In this document: one piece after another, positions 33,462 to 42,110 of the stretch
How the letters are laid out: the number at the start of each line of letters is the position of its first letter
How positions within the stretch are numbered: the first letter of the stretch is position 1
Origin: Deltaproteobacteria bacterium
GTDB lineage: Bacteria > Desulfobacterota > Syntrophia > Syntrophales > UBA2210
Assembly: GCA_019313385.1 (NCBI GenBank)
Contig: JAFDBG010000012.1
Location: forward strand, 1 to 46,463
Reading direction: 5' to 3'
Length of the DNA stretch: 46,463 nt
Program-made: the position numbers and the translations under genes
The notes under the pieces: generated by a model
Databases searched by the model: none
What the model saw: the letters and a program-made list of their open reading frames with translations, nothing else
Told to the model about the DNA's origin: nothing

Positions 33462-33779
33462 ATGTTTAAAGTTTCAGAAAAGGCGCACGAAATGATCAAA
33501 AATGTCCTTGAATCGAGGGAAGAAAACCTCCCTGTCCGGCTGGTGTATTCCGAAGGCGGATGATCGGGTCCCTCCCTGGGAATGTCTCTGGATGAGACAA
33601 AGGAAGCGGATAAGGTTTTTGAGGAAGATGGCATCACATTCGTGATGGACGAACAATTGTTTGAACAGGCAAAGCCTGTAAACATAGATTTCATCACTAC
33701 GGACAGAGGCTCGGGGTTTTCCATTACCTCAAGGCTGTCGTCTGGCGGTTCATGCGGAGGAAGCTGCAGCGGCTGTTAA
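33462..33779 (+). CDS. HesB/IscA-like selenoprotein, in-frame UGA read as selenocysteine
   Basis: 105 residues if UGA at 33561-33563 is read as selenocysteine (U34); the ORF track shows only the downstream half. Sequence before the UGA (MFKVSEKAHEMIKNVLESRE, PVRLVYSEGG) and after it (SGPSLGMSLDETKEADKVF) together reproduce the IscA/HesB fold, and U replaces the first conserved Cys in the usual GGCSG(P/F)SLG. The C-terminus GGSCGGSCSGC supplies Cys98, Cys102 and Cys105. AGGAG precedes ATG 33462 and a strong promoter lies upstream. HesB-like selenoproteins of this kind are known in anaerobic deltaproteobacteria; their substrate is unknown. selA, selB and selC are not in the window. Confidence 0.85.
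33583..33599 (+). promoter_or_regulatory. Candidate bacterial SECIS hairpin
   Basis: TGTCTC-TGGAT-GAGACA, a perfect 6-bp stem with a G-containing 5-nt loop, begins 19 bases after the UGA codon, inside the coding region. Bacterial SECIS elements lie in the same window downstream of UGA and present a G/U-containing loop to SelB. SelB binding is inferred. Confidence 0.6.
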
Positions 33780-33831
33780 AGATAATGCCTGAAATGGATT
33801 GCTGCCGTCAGCGAATGAGGGGGCAAAACAC

Positions 33832-35070
33832 ATGAGTTTCTTGGCGCATGCATCAAAAGAGGTCCTGTTCTTTTTCAATGAGATATCAGTTTATCTGCTG
33901 TTCGGGTTTATTGTTGCCGGGATACTCTATGTTTTCTTTCCGGAATCCGTTATACGTCGTCACCTGGGGCGCGACTCCTTTCGTTCTGTCATAAAATCAA
34001 CGATATTCGGCATCCCCCTTCCTCTCTGTTCATGCGGCGTTGTACCGGTTGCGGCTTCCCTCAGAAAAAGCGGCGCGTCAAAGGGCTCTACCATTTCATT
34101 TCTCATCGCGACACCACAGGTTGGCGCGGACAGTTTCATGATTACCTATTCTCTTCTCGGATGGGTGTTCGCTCTTTTCCGCATTGTCGCATCACTGGTC
34201 ACCGCACTGGCTGCCGGTGTCATGGTTAATCTTCTTGGCAGGAACGGGTCCGATCAACCGGAGGTTATTTTACCGGATGATGCGGTCCCGAAGGAAAGTT
34301 ATTATAAGCGGCTCAAATCAATCCCCGGCTATATTGAATATGACCTGCTCGGCTCCCTCGCGAACGCACTGCTGGTGGGGATAATTGCCGCGGGGATTAT
34401 ATCCGCTCTGATACCTGACGGATTTTTTGAGAAATACCTTGGCAGTGATTTTCTATCCATGCTTTTAATGCTGGTCGTCGGAATCCCTATCTACGTGTGT
34501 GCCGCGGCATCCACACCTGTCGCCGCCTCCCTTATAATGAAGGGCATCTCACCGGGCGCTGCTCTGGTTTTTCTCCTGACGGGTCCCGCGACGAATGCCA
34601 TGACTATTTTGACGGTCTTTAAAGTTCTTGGCAAAAAATCCACTGTTGTTTATCTGTTGGCCATTGCCCTTATCAGTCTCTTGCTGGGATACCTGCTTAA
34701 CATATTTACAGCGCACTTCGGTTTTCAAAACGTCATAATCCTTCATGATCATGAGATACTGCCGGCATGGCTGAAAATCACAGGGTCCATCATACTGGCC
34801 ATAATGATCGGATGGTATTATTTAAAAATCAAGATTCTGGACAGGGTAAAGGGGGAAATAGACGTGGGAGACAATAAAATAAGCCTGTCTGTTCAGGGTA
34901 TGACCTGCATGCACTGCGCTGGCGCGGTAAAAAAGGCTGTCGAATCGGTCGCCGGGACATCGAATGTGGATGTCCACCTGGACAAAAAAACGGTGGCATT
35001 TGAAATAGAGGAAAAAGACAGCGTTGAAAAAGTAAAGGCGGCAATCGAGCACGCAGGCTACAGCGTTTAA
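33832..35070 (+). CDS. SO_0444-type Cu/Zn efflux permease (DUF318) with C-terminal HMA domain
   Basis: 412 residues. About eight to ten membrane segments carry the duplicated permease signatures FGIPLPLCSCGVVPVAASLRKSGASKG and GIPIYVCAAASTPVAASLIMKG, each with Cys likely to handle metal, and GPATNAMT. The C-terminal ~65 residues form a heavy-metal-associated domain, GMTCMHCAGAVKKAVES, with CxxC at residues 359 and 362. The fusion suggests a metal is delivered to or sensed at the transporter. ATG 33832 with GAGGGGG is chosen over an upstream TTG. It lies 52 bases after the selenoprotein gene. Confidence 0.85.
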   Translation: MSFLAHASKEVLFFFNEISVYLLFGFIVAGILYVFFPESVIRRHLGRDSFRSVIKSTIFGIPLPLCSCGVVPVAASLRKSGASKGSTISFLIATPQVGADSFMITYSLLGWVFALFRIVASLVTALAAGVMVNLLGRNGSDQPEVILPDDAVPKESYYKRLKSIPGYIEYDLLGSLANALLVGIIAAGIISALIPDGFFEKYLGSDFLSMLLMLVVGIPIYVCAAASTPVAASLIMKGISPGAALVFLLTGPATNAMTILTVFKVLGKKSTVVYLLAIALISLLLGYLLNIFTAHFGFQNVIILHDHEILPAWLKITGSIILAIMIGWYYLKIKILDRVKGEIDVGDNKISLSVQGMTCMHCAGAVKKAVESVAGTSNVDVHLDKKTVAFEIEEKDSVEKVKAAIEHAGYSV

Positions 35071-35150
35071 GAATTATAAAGGCAGTGCCTGCACTTTTAT
35101 ATCGGATAGCCGGGGCTTTTTCATATGTTTCCCGACAATCCCCGATTCTT

Positions 35151-36317
35151 CTATTTCAGAAGGACGATCTGTGCGGCGGCAAGGCCCGCCCCATGTTCAA
35201 ATTTATATCCCGCCTTTGCAAATCCTGACTCTATCGCGCCAACGGTGGCGAGGATATCCGAAGCGTTCACGACGCCCATATGTCCCACGCGGAAATACTT
35301 TTCCTTGATTTCGGCGTGGAGGCCTCCGGCGAGTATGGCACCGGCCTTTGCGATCAGCGGGAGCACGCTACCGTTCACACCTTCCGGGAAGTATGGAGCA
35401 GTCAGTGTGTTGGCCGCTTTATCTGCGCTTACCGGAATCTGTTTCAGACCTATGGCGTTCATTGCCGCCTTGAAGGCGTCGCTCATGAGACGGTGACGGG
35501 CAAACCGATTGTCCATCCCTTCGGCGAGGATCTGTCCGAGGCTGACATTAAGCGCCCATACGAGATTTACCGCCGGCGTTCCGAAGTAAGCTGCCTTGCG
35601 GGCCTCGTAAGACTCCATTACGGGAAGCCAGTTTGCCCAGTCGGAGTAATAGTTTCCAACAGGTGTACTGCGGTTTTTGAATGTCTCTATCGCTTTGGGA
35701 CTTGCCACGAGAAGCGCCAGTCCCGGGGGAACCCCGATGGCCTTCTGGCAGGCGGTGAGGGCAATATCCACACCCCATTCTTCCTGACGCAGTTCTTCGC
35801 CGGCAACGGAGCAGACGCCGTCCACGATGCTCAGTATTCCATGCTTCCGGCACAGGCCGCCCAGTCCCTTTATATCGGCGCGTACAGCGGTTGATGTGTC
35901 AACGTGTGTCACAACCAGTCCCTTATAATCAGCCTTGCCAATTTCCGCCTCAACCTCATCCAGAGAGGGCATATCCCCGATAGTCGTCGCCTTCACATAT
36001 GTGACCCGCGCCCCATAGCGTTCCATTATGGCGCCGAAACGGTCGCTGAAATAACCCGTGTTTACCACCAGAACATTATCTCCCGGTTCGATGACGTTGC
36101 AGGCTGCCATGTCCATGGCCATCGTTCCGGAACCGGCAACGATAAATGGCTGCCCGCCCGGGCATAGAAACACCTCCCGCATCCGTTCAAGCGCCTGGCC
36201 CATACAATCGACAAAATTGGGGGCCACATGGCTCGCGGTGGGCATACCCATCGCCCGCATTACCTCGGGAGTAAACTCGATCGGCCCGGGGATCATAAGA
36301 AGCTTTCTGTTTTTCAT
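35151..36317 (-). CDS. Class V PLP aminotransferase (alanine-glyoxylate / serine-pyruvate type)
   Basis: 388 residues. Start KLLMIPGPIEFTPEVMRAMG, the motif GSGTMAMDMAACNVIEPGDNVLV, the PLP Asp region SIVDGVCSVAGEE and the Schiff-base Lys in TACQKAIGVPPGLALLV are typical of the alanine-glyoxylate/serine-pyruvate aminotransferase group. It links glyoxylate or hydroxypyruvate to amino acids. The exact donor and acceptor cannot be told. GGAGG at 36325-36329 sets ATG 36317, so five track residues are dropped. Convergent with the permease gene. Confidence 0.9.
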   Translation of the reverse strand: MKNRKLLMIPGPIEFTPEVMRAMGMPTASHVAPNFVDCMGQALERMREVFLCPGGQPFIVAGSGTMAMDMAACNVIEPGDNVLVVNTGYFSDRFGAIMERYGARVTYVKATTIGDMPSLDEVEAEIGKADYKGLVVTHVDTSTAVRADIKGLGGLCRKHGILSIVDGVCSVAGEELRQEEWGVDIALTACQKAIGVPPGLALLVASPKAIETFKNRSTPVGNYYSDWANWLPVMESYEARKAAYFGTPAVNLVWALNVSLGQILAEGMDNRFARHRLMSDAFKAAMNAIGLKQIPVSADKAANTLTAPYFPEGVNGSVLPLIAKAGAILAGGLHAEIKEKYFRVGHMGVVNASDILATVGAIESGFAKAGYKFEHGAGLAAAQIVLLK

Positions 36318-36536
36318 GGTCGTTACCTCCATTTTAAATTAATGGCACTCGTTGGACACGAATGGAATGATGCTTCTCATCTGAAACTGCTCCTTACTGG
36401 TATCATATTTTGCCGACTGAGGGAATCTTTGGCGGCGTTTTTTTGTGCCCGCAGTTATCTCTGTCTGAAATCCAAAATTTTCTCTTGCCGCAGGGTTTGA
36501 ACTTTATTATAGGGATAACATAAGGGGGGAAACGAT

Positions 36537-37277
36537 ATGAAAGTTATATATCACGAAGATTTTAAAGAGTCTTATTGTTCCGATCCCGCCGCCGCCGATG
36601 GAAGGATCGAAGCCGTTATCGAAGCTATAGAAGGCAGGGTTGAATTTGTTGAAGCGAGTCCCGCCGATGAAGGAGACATTCTTGCCTGCCACACGGGTAA
36701 CCATGTGGCGCATGTGAGAAGGCAGGGGCTTTACGATATAGCTGCCCTTGCGGCAGGAGGAGCCATCCAGACAGCCTTCAACGGTCTTGTCGAACCCTGT
36801 TTTGCCCTTATAAGACCACCGGGACACCACGCGTCGGCGAACAGCTCATGGGGCTTTTGTTTCTTCAATAATATGGCCATTGCCATATCAAAATTGAAGA
36901 GAGAAAACAGGATAAAAAAGGCCTTTATCCTGGATTTTGACCTCCATTTCGGTGATGGCACCATAAACATACTGGGAGATTCCGATTATGTAACCATATA
37001 CAACCCACAGGAGTCCGATCCAAACAGATATCTCAAACGTGTAGAAGAGAGGCTTCCTGACGACGCGGATATCATCGGTATCTCAGCCGGTTTCGATAAT
37101 CACAAGGAAGACTGGGGCGGCGTCCTCTCCACAGATAATTATCGGGAGATGGGGCGGATGGTTCGGAACGCGAGCCGGAAAAGCGGCGGAGGCTGCTTCG
37201 CCATACTGGAGGGAGGTTACAACCACAGAGTGCTGGGACTGAACGTCATGGCCCTGATAGAGGGGCTGGAAGAATAG
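36537..37277 (+). CDS. Histone-deacetylase-family amidohydrolase (compact)
   Basis: 246 residues, shorter than the usual 300-370. All zinc and catalytic elements survive: RPPGHHAS (His pair), DFDLHFGDGT (Asp/His zinc ligands), SAGFDNH (Asp ligand) and EGGYN (catalytic Tyr). Bacterial members deacetylate polyamines, acetoin-related compounds or acyl-lysine; the substrate is unknown. The truncation seems to be in the N-terminal and loop regions rather than the active site. Start ATG 36537 after GGGGGG. A strong terminator follows the stop. Confidence 0.88.
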   Translation: MKVIYHEDFKESYCSDPAAADGRIEAVIEAIEGRVEFVEASPADEGDILACHTGNHVAHVRRQGLYDIAALAAGGAIQTAFNGLVEPCFALIRPPGHHASANSSWGFCFFNNMAIAISKLKRENRIKKAFILDFDLHFGDGTINILGDSDYVTIYNPQESDPNRYLKRVEERLPDDADIIGISAGFDNHKEDWGGVLSTDNYREMGRMVRNASRKSGGGCFAILEGGYNHRVLGLNVMALIEGLEE

Positions 37278-37299
37278 TAAAACCGGGAATTAACCGACC

Positions 37300-37346
37300 A
37301 GCACAAGCCCTGTTTTTCGAAACGAGAACCGAGGCTTGTGCTTTTT
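37300..37346 (+). terminator. Intrinsic terminator of the deacetylase gene
   Basis: AGCACAAGCC (37300-37309) and GGCTTGTGCT (37333-37342) form a perfect 10-bp stem with a 23-base structured loop, followed by TTTT. The opposite strand lacks a T-run, so it serves the plus-strand gene rather than trpB1. Confidence 0.85.
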
Positions 37347-37388
37347 CAGGGCATGGTCAATAAAATGAGAATCTGTCCCCAATTTACA

Positions 37389-38609
37389 CTACTTTATTCC
37401 ATACTCCTTCCCATACGTCTCAACCACAAAATCTATATCCTTGTCTCCTCTGCCTGACAGGTTTACCAGTATGGTTTTGTCGCTGTCGAGAGTCCCCGCC
37501 AGTTTCGTCGCGTATGCCACAGCGTGGGCGCTTTCCAGAGCGGGAATTATCCCCTCAACCCTCGAAAGTTCAAAAAACGCGTCGAGCGCTTCCCTGTCAT
37601 TCGCCGTTACATATGTAACCCTCTTTATATCCTTGAGGAGACTGTGCTGGGGGCCGACGCTCGGATAGTCAAGACCGCTCGCGACGGAATATACAGGTAG
37701 AGGCTCTCCATCTTTGTCCTGAAGCATATAGGAATTGAACCCATGAAGTACGCCGGGTGTGCCAAGTGTCAGGGTTGCCGCATGTTCACCATCTTTAAAG
37801 CTGAGTCCTGAAGGTTCAACTCCGTACATGGAGACATCTTCATCTTCCAGGAAGGCAGTAAAAAGCCCTATCGCGTTGGAACCACCACCAACACATGCCA
37901 CCAGATTATCGGGCAAGCCGCCTGTAATTTCTTCAAACTGTTTCCTTGCCTCTATGCCGACCACCGCTTGAAAGTCCCTGACCATCATTGGGAATGGATG
38001 AGGCCCCACAACGGAACCGATGGCGTAGAACTGGGTAACAGGATCTTCGAGATACGCTTCAAATGCCGCGTCAACCGCGTCTTTGAGTGTCTTTGTGCCG
38101 CGTGACACGGGGATAACATCTGCACCCACAATCTTCATCCGGATGACATTCGGATGCTGTTTGACTATATCAACTTCGCCCATGTAGATATCGCATTCAA
38201 GTCCCACAAAGGCAGCGGCCGTCGCAAGCGCCACTCCATGCTGGCCCGCTCCCGTCTCCGCGATAATCTTCTTTTTACCCATTTTTTTCGCGAGCAGAGC
38301 CTCGCCCAGGCAGTGATTTATCTTATGCGCGCCGGTATGGTTCAGATCCTCTCTTTTTAAATATATGCGCGCGCCGCCACATTTTTCCGAAAGAGATTTC
38401 GCGTAAAAAATGGGGCTGGGTCTTCCCACATAGTCTTTATACAATGACGACAGCTCATCTTTAAAGCACTCATCATTTTTTATTTTGCTGTATGCTGTCG
38501 CGATTTCATCCAGCACTTGCTGTATCTGCGGCGGCACAAAACTGCCGCCATATTCTCCGAAGTATCCCGTCTTGTCGGGCATTTCCACTGATCCTAAATT
38601 CATGCTCAT
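37389..38609 (-). CDS. trpB: Tryptophan synthase beta chain, TrpB1 type
   Basis: 406 residues, the usual TrpB1 size. PLP Lys is in [30 protein letters not shown] holds the phosphate-binding loop, and the N-terminus [16 protein letters not shown] matches TrpB1 including the interface with TrpA. It condenses indole with serine to tryptophan. No trpA is adjacent. It follows trpR with one base between the two genes, so the regulator and the enzyme share one mRNA. A second, distinct trpB lies at 43.8-45.2 kb. Confidence 0.95.
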   Translation of the reverse strand: MSMNLGSVEMPDKTGYFGEYGGSFVPPQIQQVLDEIATAYSKIKNDECFKDELSSLYKDYVGRPSPIFYAKSLSEKCGGARIYLKREDLNHTGAHKINHCLGEALLAKKMGKKKIIAETGAGQHGVALATAAAFVGLECDIYMGEVDIVKQHPNVIRMKIVGADVIPVSRGTKTLKDAVDAAFEAYLEDPVTQFYAIGSVVGPHPFPMMVRDFQAVVGIEARKQFEEITGGLPDNLVACVGGGSNAIGLFTAFLEDEDVSMYGVEPSGLSFKDGEHAATLTLGTPGVLHGFNSYMLQDKDGEPLPVYSVASGLDYPSVGPQHSLLKDIKRVTYVTANDREALDAFFELSRVEGIIPALESAHAVAYATKLAGTLDSDKTILVNLSGRGDKDIDFVVETYGKEYGIK

Positions 38610-38610
38610 C

Positions 38611-38889
38611 CTATTCTATTCCTCCATAGTATCTGTTAAGTATTTTTTTTGTGATCGAATTATCTTTCTTCAATATCTTCGAACCTCTGGTGATCTTGCA
38701 GAGACTTATTCCATGCTTTGCCGCTATATTCCTCTGGGTATGGCCCTCGCTGAGCTCCCTCAAAAGCTTCCAGCGAAGGACGAAATCCTCGATTTCTTTC
38801 GGAGTGAGAATTTCTTCAATAAATGACTTCATTTCCTCAAAATCAGATATCTCTGTAAATATCTTTACAAGCTCGTCTCGAGAAACCAT
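38611..38889 (-). CDS. trpR: Trp repressor family protein TrpR
   Basis: 92 residues. The TrpR/YerC-type core is [47 protein letters not shown]. It contains the helix-turn-helix ([19 protein letters not shown]) and the Arg/Thr/Ser-rich segment in the place where E. coli TrpR contacts DNA and tryptophan (ATITRGSNSLK). It would bind its operator when tryptophan is present. Start ATG 38889 behind GGGGGG. A palindrome 10 bases upstream of the start is identical in its arms to one in front of the trpB2 leader. Co-transcribed with trpB1. Confidence 0.88.
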   Translation of the reverse strand: MVSRDELVKIFTEISDFEEMKSFIEEILTPKEIEDFVLRWKLLRELSEGHTQRNIAAKHGISLCKITRGSKILKKDNSITKKILNRYYGGIE

Positions 38890-38899
38890 TTTGCCCCCC

Positions 38900-38919
38900 T
38901 GTTTCTACGGGCAGAAACA
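38900..38919. promoter_or_regulatory. Predicted TrpR operator upstream of trpR-trpB1
   Basis: TGTTTCT-ACGGGC-AGAAACA, a perfect 7-bp inverted repeat with a 6-base spacer. The same arms and spacing recur at 45475-45494. It lies just after an A/T-rich promoter-like stretch on the minus strand (TATATA) and 10 bases before the trpR start. Autoregulation by TrpR is inferred. Confidence 0.7.
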
Positions 38920-39011
38920 TATATAAACAAATTACAAATAGCAAGATATTTTTCAGAAAAAAAAGAAACAGACTGAATGGATGACTGGATGGATGGATTC
39001 CATTGTTGAAA

Positions 39012-39027
39012 CTCACCAATTGGTGAG
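39012..39027. promoter_or_regulatory. Perfect 16-bp palindrome between trpR and plsC
   Basis: CTCACCAATTGGTGAG. On the minus strand it forms a 6-bp stem with loop AATT and is followed by TTTC, so it may be a weak terminator for the acyltransferase gene; it could also be a protein-binding site. Confidence 0.25.
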
Positions 39028-39126
39028 CCTCAATACCTGAAACCTGGCGCGGAAAAGGGAGTGGACTGTTTGTATGGCTTTAGTTTCTTGAAGGAACCCT
39101 GCAGAATTGACAGGGCATCTATCGCT

Positions 39127-39909
39127 CTATTCCAGGTCTTTTCCTATTACCTTTCTAACTCGTTCTATAAGTTTTTCCTTTGTTTCATATGTATATTTGT
39201 CAACAGGAATAGGCTCATGTATTATTATTTTCATATTGCCCGGCAGGACCCGCAGGCTTTTCCTGGGTAATATCTTTCTTCCTCCCACCACGGTTACGGG
39301 AAGTATCGGCATCTTTGCCTCCAGCGCCATAACGAAACCTCCTTTTTTAAAACGCTGGAGTTTTCCATCGGGGCTTCTTGTGCCTTCGGGAAAAAATACC
39401 ACAGAAGAGCCGGCCCGTATCTTTTCACCCGCCGCCCTGAGGCTCTTTTGCGCCTTTTCAGAATTCCCCCTGTCAATATAGATGTGCCCTACCTTCTCAC
39501 AGGCAATCCCGAATATCGGTATCTCCCTGAGCTCCATCTTCATAACCCATTTCAACGGCAGGGGCAGATACCCTATCAGGGCAAACACATCATAGTAACT
39601 CTGATGATTCGCCATCACTATATATGGCTGATCTTTATCTATAAGTTCATCTCCACTTATTGATATTGGGACCCCTGACAACGCGAGATTAAGCCGGGCC
39701 CAGAACGCGCTTACGGAATCAACCCCACCTCCTTGAGGATCAAAGTATGCGGCAAGCATGGCGGTAGTAGCGGCAACGGCGGTATTCAATGCAATCAACA
39801 CAACAAGAACCGGACGATAGAGATAAAATACGGATCTGGTTACCCTCTCTCTTACCTGTTCACCTGTTAAATTATAAGAAGAAAGATTAATATGCGGCAT
39901 GCGATACAT
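39127..39909 (-). CDS. plsC: 1-acyl-sn-glycerol-3-phosphate acyltransferase (PlsC family)
   Basis: 260 residues. An N-terminal membrane segment (VFYLYRPVLVVLIALNTAVAATTAMLAAYF) precedes the PlsC domain with the catalytic NHQSYYD (HX4D) and the substrate-binding FPEGTRSPDGKLQRFKKGGF. It acylates lysophosphatidic acid in phospholipid synthesis at the inner membrane. ATG 39909 is set by AGAGGTG upstream; 15 track residues are dropped. The ~300 bases upstream hold only a palindrome (see separate entry). Confidence 0.92.
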   Translation of the reverse strand: MYRMPHINLSSYNLTGEQVRERVTRSVFYLYRPVLVVLIALNTAVAATTAMLAAYFDPQGGGVDSVSAFWARLNLALSGVPISISGDELIDKDQPYIVMANHQSYYDVFALIGYLPLPLKWVMKMELREIPIFGIACEKVGHIYIDRGNSEKAQKSLRAAGEKIRAGSSVVFFPEGTRSPDGKLQRFKKGGFVMALEAKMPILPVTVVGGRKILPRKSLRVLPGNMKIIIHEPIPVDKYTYETKEKLIERVRKVIGKDLE

Positions 39910-39946
39910 GATACACCTCTTTTTTGAATTGAGCAGCGAGTGCGTC

Positions 39947-39982
39947 CCCCGCAATTTGTCGGAGTTATACGGGATTGCGGGG
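39947..39982. repeat. Inverted repeat in the 39.9-40.3 kb intergenic region
   Basis: CCCCGCAAT (39947-39955) and ATTGCGGGG (39974-39982) are perfect inverted arms 18 bases apart. The gap between plsC and the next gene is 348 bases; beyond this hairpin I see nothing that looks coding and no clear promoter. Confidence 0.5.
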
Positions 39983-40257
39983 AGTTTCGATTTCGATTCC
40001 CTTGCCTTATGCTGATCCTCGCATCCATTCCCTGGATGCTACAAGACAAAAATCAGTGATAAAGACGTCCTTATCGTAAATCTAATCCCGGAAGTAATCA
40101 AGAAATATTGCGAACAATTTTTCAGGAACAAAGCAGATCCCTGATTATATATCCTCTGGCTGCAGGGGCGGAAAAGTCTAAAACCCGCATTGAAATTGGA
40201 AACTTTTGATGTTACGTGCAAGAGACTATAGCCGATGTAACTAATGGAGAATATTGC

Positions 40258-40641
40258 ATGGGTACAGGAAAAGAAAGATTGAGAAGATGGCGGGAGCGAA
40301 ACAGGGCAGAAGGAAAACAATCTTTTACTATCATGCTCTCGAAAGAGGCCAGGAAAATTTTGTGCGACGAAAAGGAAGCCTCAGAAACAAGTTATTCTGT
40401 GATTATTGAAAACGCCCTTTTAAACCTCAGAAAGCCAGCCGGGAGCCTCACTGCAGGCAACAATAAAACAGAAACCGCCAAGATATTGATAGACGGCGAC
40501 AACATATGGCGGGAAGACATCGAAAGAGAAAAAACCCCTGTAAAAAAAATCGCGATGGAAGATGACTATAAATTGAGCGGGGGATTTTTACCGAGACTCT
40601 TGAGAAAATCCAGAGACAGGCTCTACAAGTTAAAAAAATGA
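40258..40641 (+). CDS. Hypothetical protein with possible ribbon-helix-helix segment
   Basis: 127 residues, strongly basic. The first ~60 residues (GTGKERLRRWRERNRAEGKQ, then SFTIMLSKEARKILCDEKEA, SETSYSVIIENALLNL) read like a basic N-tail, one beta strand and two helices, the plan of CopG/Arc-type DNA-binding proteins. The rest is low-complexity with a basic end (RLLRKSRDRLYKLKK). No specific family is recognised. ATG 40258 with GGAG upstream replaces the GTG of the track. It stands alone between divergent and convergent minus-strand genes. Confidence 0.6.
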   Translation: MGTGKERLRRWRERNRAEGKQSFTIMLSKEARKILCDEKEASETSYSVIIENALLNLRKPAGSLTAGNNKTETAKILIDGDNIWREDIEREKTPVKKIAMEDDYKLSGGFLPRLLRKSRDRLYKLKK

Positions 40642-40794
40642 TTACCCTTAACATAGCGTTAGCATTACGTCTCTGGAAACAATTGTAAGGAAAGACCTTC
40701 AACTCCAATAAGAGATAACTATTCCCTTTCAGCCGGATAAAAAGCAGGGAGGCCTTGCCTGCACGAGCCGCCCCACTTGGTTTTTGTATTTCTA

Positions 40795-41805
40795 TTATTT
40801 CATTGCCGCCTTGACCTTTTTCGCCACATCGGCAGGCACCCAGGCTATCCACAGGTCTTCATAATTCTTCAGGAACCAGATTGCGGCATCTTCCGTACTC
40901 GCCTTTGTTTGCCGTATGTACGAAAGGAACTTATTGTTGAGCGCCGTTGTGGTTTCATAGTTCCGGAAGAATTTGACAACGTCGGGGGCCCTCTTTGTGA
41001 GAGTTGAATTGACCAGGATATTTACCTGAACGGATTTGAAGGCGCACGCCTTTGTCGTATCCCATATCTTCTGGTCGAAGGAGGGTTCCTCCAGGGCTGT
41101 CATGTCAAGTTTTCCCAATATCCAGGTAGGCGCCCAGTAATACCCCATCCAGGGTTTGCCTTTCTTGATCGCGGCAACCATGGAACCAGACAGCGCCGCA
41201 TCGGAACCGGGCAGAAAGTCTTCATAATATTTGTCCAGTCCGTAAGCCTTCAGCTTTGTTGAATTGACCTCCGTCACCTTCCATCCGGGGATAGAATTGT
41301 AGAAACGCCCCTTGTCCGGATTTTCTGGGTCTTTGAACACCTCCCAATATTTGGCCAGGTCGGAAACGGATTTCAGACCAGGGGCCATTGGCTTGATACC
41401 CCTCTTTGGATCTCCCTTTATAACGAAGGTGGGCACCAGCCATCCCTGCCAGCTGTCGGGATAGTTGCTTCCCAGATCCAGGACCTTGCCTGAACTGATC
41501 CCCTTATCATAAACCTCCTGGATGTTTTCCGTCCAGGATTCCATGTCAACATCTACATTGTCGCGCATAAGTCCAGTAAACAGGGGAATCGTCTCGCCGG
41601 GTATGTATTCCACATCATAGCCGTAGCCGTTCTCTATGATGAAGCCGGCAATGCGGTTGTGAACCTGGATACTGTCCCAGCTGAGATCCATGAACCGTAT
41701 TGTGTCCTTCGCCTTTGCGGCACAGGCGTTAAAAGGAAACGCGATCATCATAATTACAGCCAATAATACAGTAATACCAATTAGTTGTCTGATACATCTC
41801 TTCAT
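40795..41805 (-). CDS. Glycine-betaine/proline-type ABC transporter substrate-binding protein (orphan)
   Basis: 336 residues with a signal peptide (MKRCIRQLIGITVLLAVIMMIAF, cleavage near NACAA). The OpuAC-type binding fold is indicated by TIRFMDLSWDSIQVHNRIAGFIIE, GYDVEYIPGETIPLFTGLMRDNVDVDMESW and PWMGYYWAPTWILGKLDM, with many Trp/Tyr able to form the aromatic box for quaternary amines. No permease or ATPase gene lies beside it, so it must work with components coded elsewhere or act as a sensor partner. GGAGGAG sets ATG 41805. Confidence 0.88.
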   Translation of the reverse strand: MKRCIRQLIGITVLLAVIMMIAFPFNACAAKAKDTIRFMDLSWDSIQVHNRIAGFIIENGYGYDVEYIPGETIPLFTGLMRDNVDVDMESWTENIQEVYDKGISSGKVLDLGSNYPDSWQGWLVPTFVIKGDPKRGIKPMAPGLKSVSDLAKYWEVFKDPENPDKGRFYNSIPGWKVTEVNSTKLKAYGLDKYYEDFLPGSDAALSGSMVAAIKKGKPWMGYYWAPTWILGKLDMTALEEPSFDQKIWDTTKACAFKSVQVNILVNSTLTKRAPDVVKFFRNYETTTALNNKFLSYIRQTKASTEDAAIWFLKNYEDLWIAWVPADVAKKVKAAMK

Positions 41806-42110
41806 TTTACTCCTCCATCTCTTTCTGGTTAAGAAATACGTTAACTGGTCTGTCAAACTTTGATTTGTTTAAGCTTTGTGTAAACCACGGAAATTAAGGC
41901 GAGTGTCAGACACAGGCTAAAGAACCTGTGAACAACGGACAGTATGTTGATAAAACAGTCAGACAAAAAGAATAGTGATACCGATAAGCTCCAACCCCCT
42001 TCCATCCTGTATTTTAGATGTCAATAAAGCACACCCCCCTCTGTTTGTCAAATCTGCCCGCAAAATGAGAGCCGGGAAACCACTCCTCAGCAAGTTGCGA
42101 AGAAAAGCAG
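41806..42110. other. Intergenic region between rarA and the binding-protein gene
   Basis: 305 bases. On the minus strand a 50-codon ORF (41853-42005, MEGGWSLSVSLFFLSDCFIN...) would encode a single hydrophobic helix, but it has only a weak ribosome-binding site. I do not call it a gene. Two TTGACA words occur on the minus strand with poor -10 partners. Confidence 0.3.

Noticed and set aside
33582-33779. Track ORF (+), 65 aa, as an independent gene
   Set aside because: It is the downstream half of the HesB-like selenoprotein; it begins inside a conserved motif and at the SECIS-like hairpin, with no ribosome-binding site.
41853-42005. 50-codon hydrophobic ORF upstream of the binding protein (-)
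   Set aside because: Weak ribosome-binding site and no recognisable family; could be a small membrane peptide but sequence alone does not support a call.
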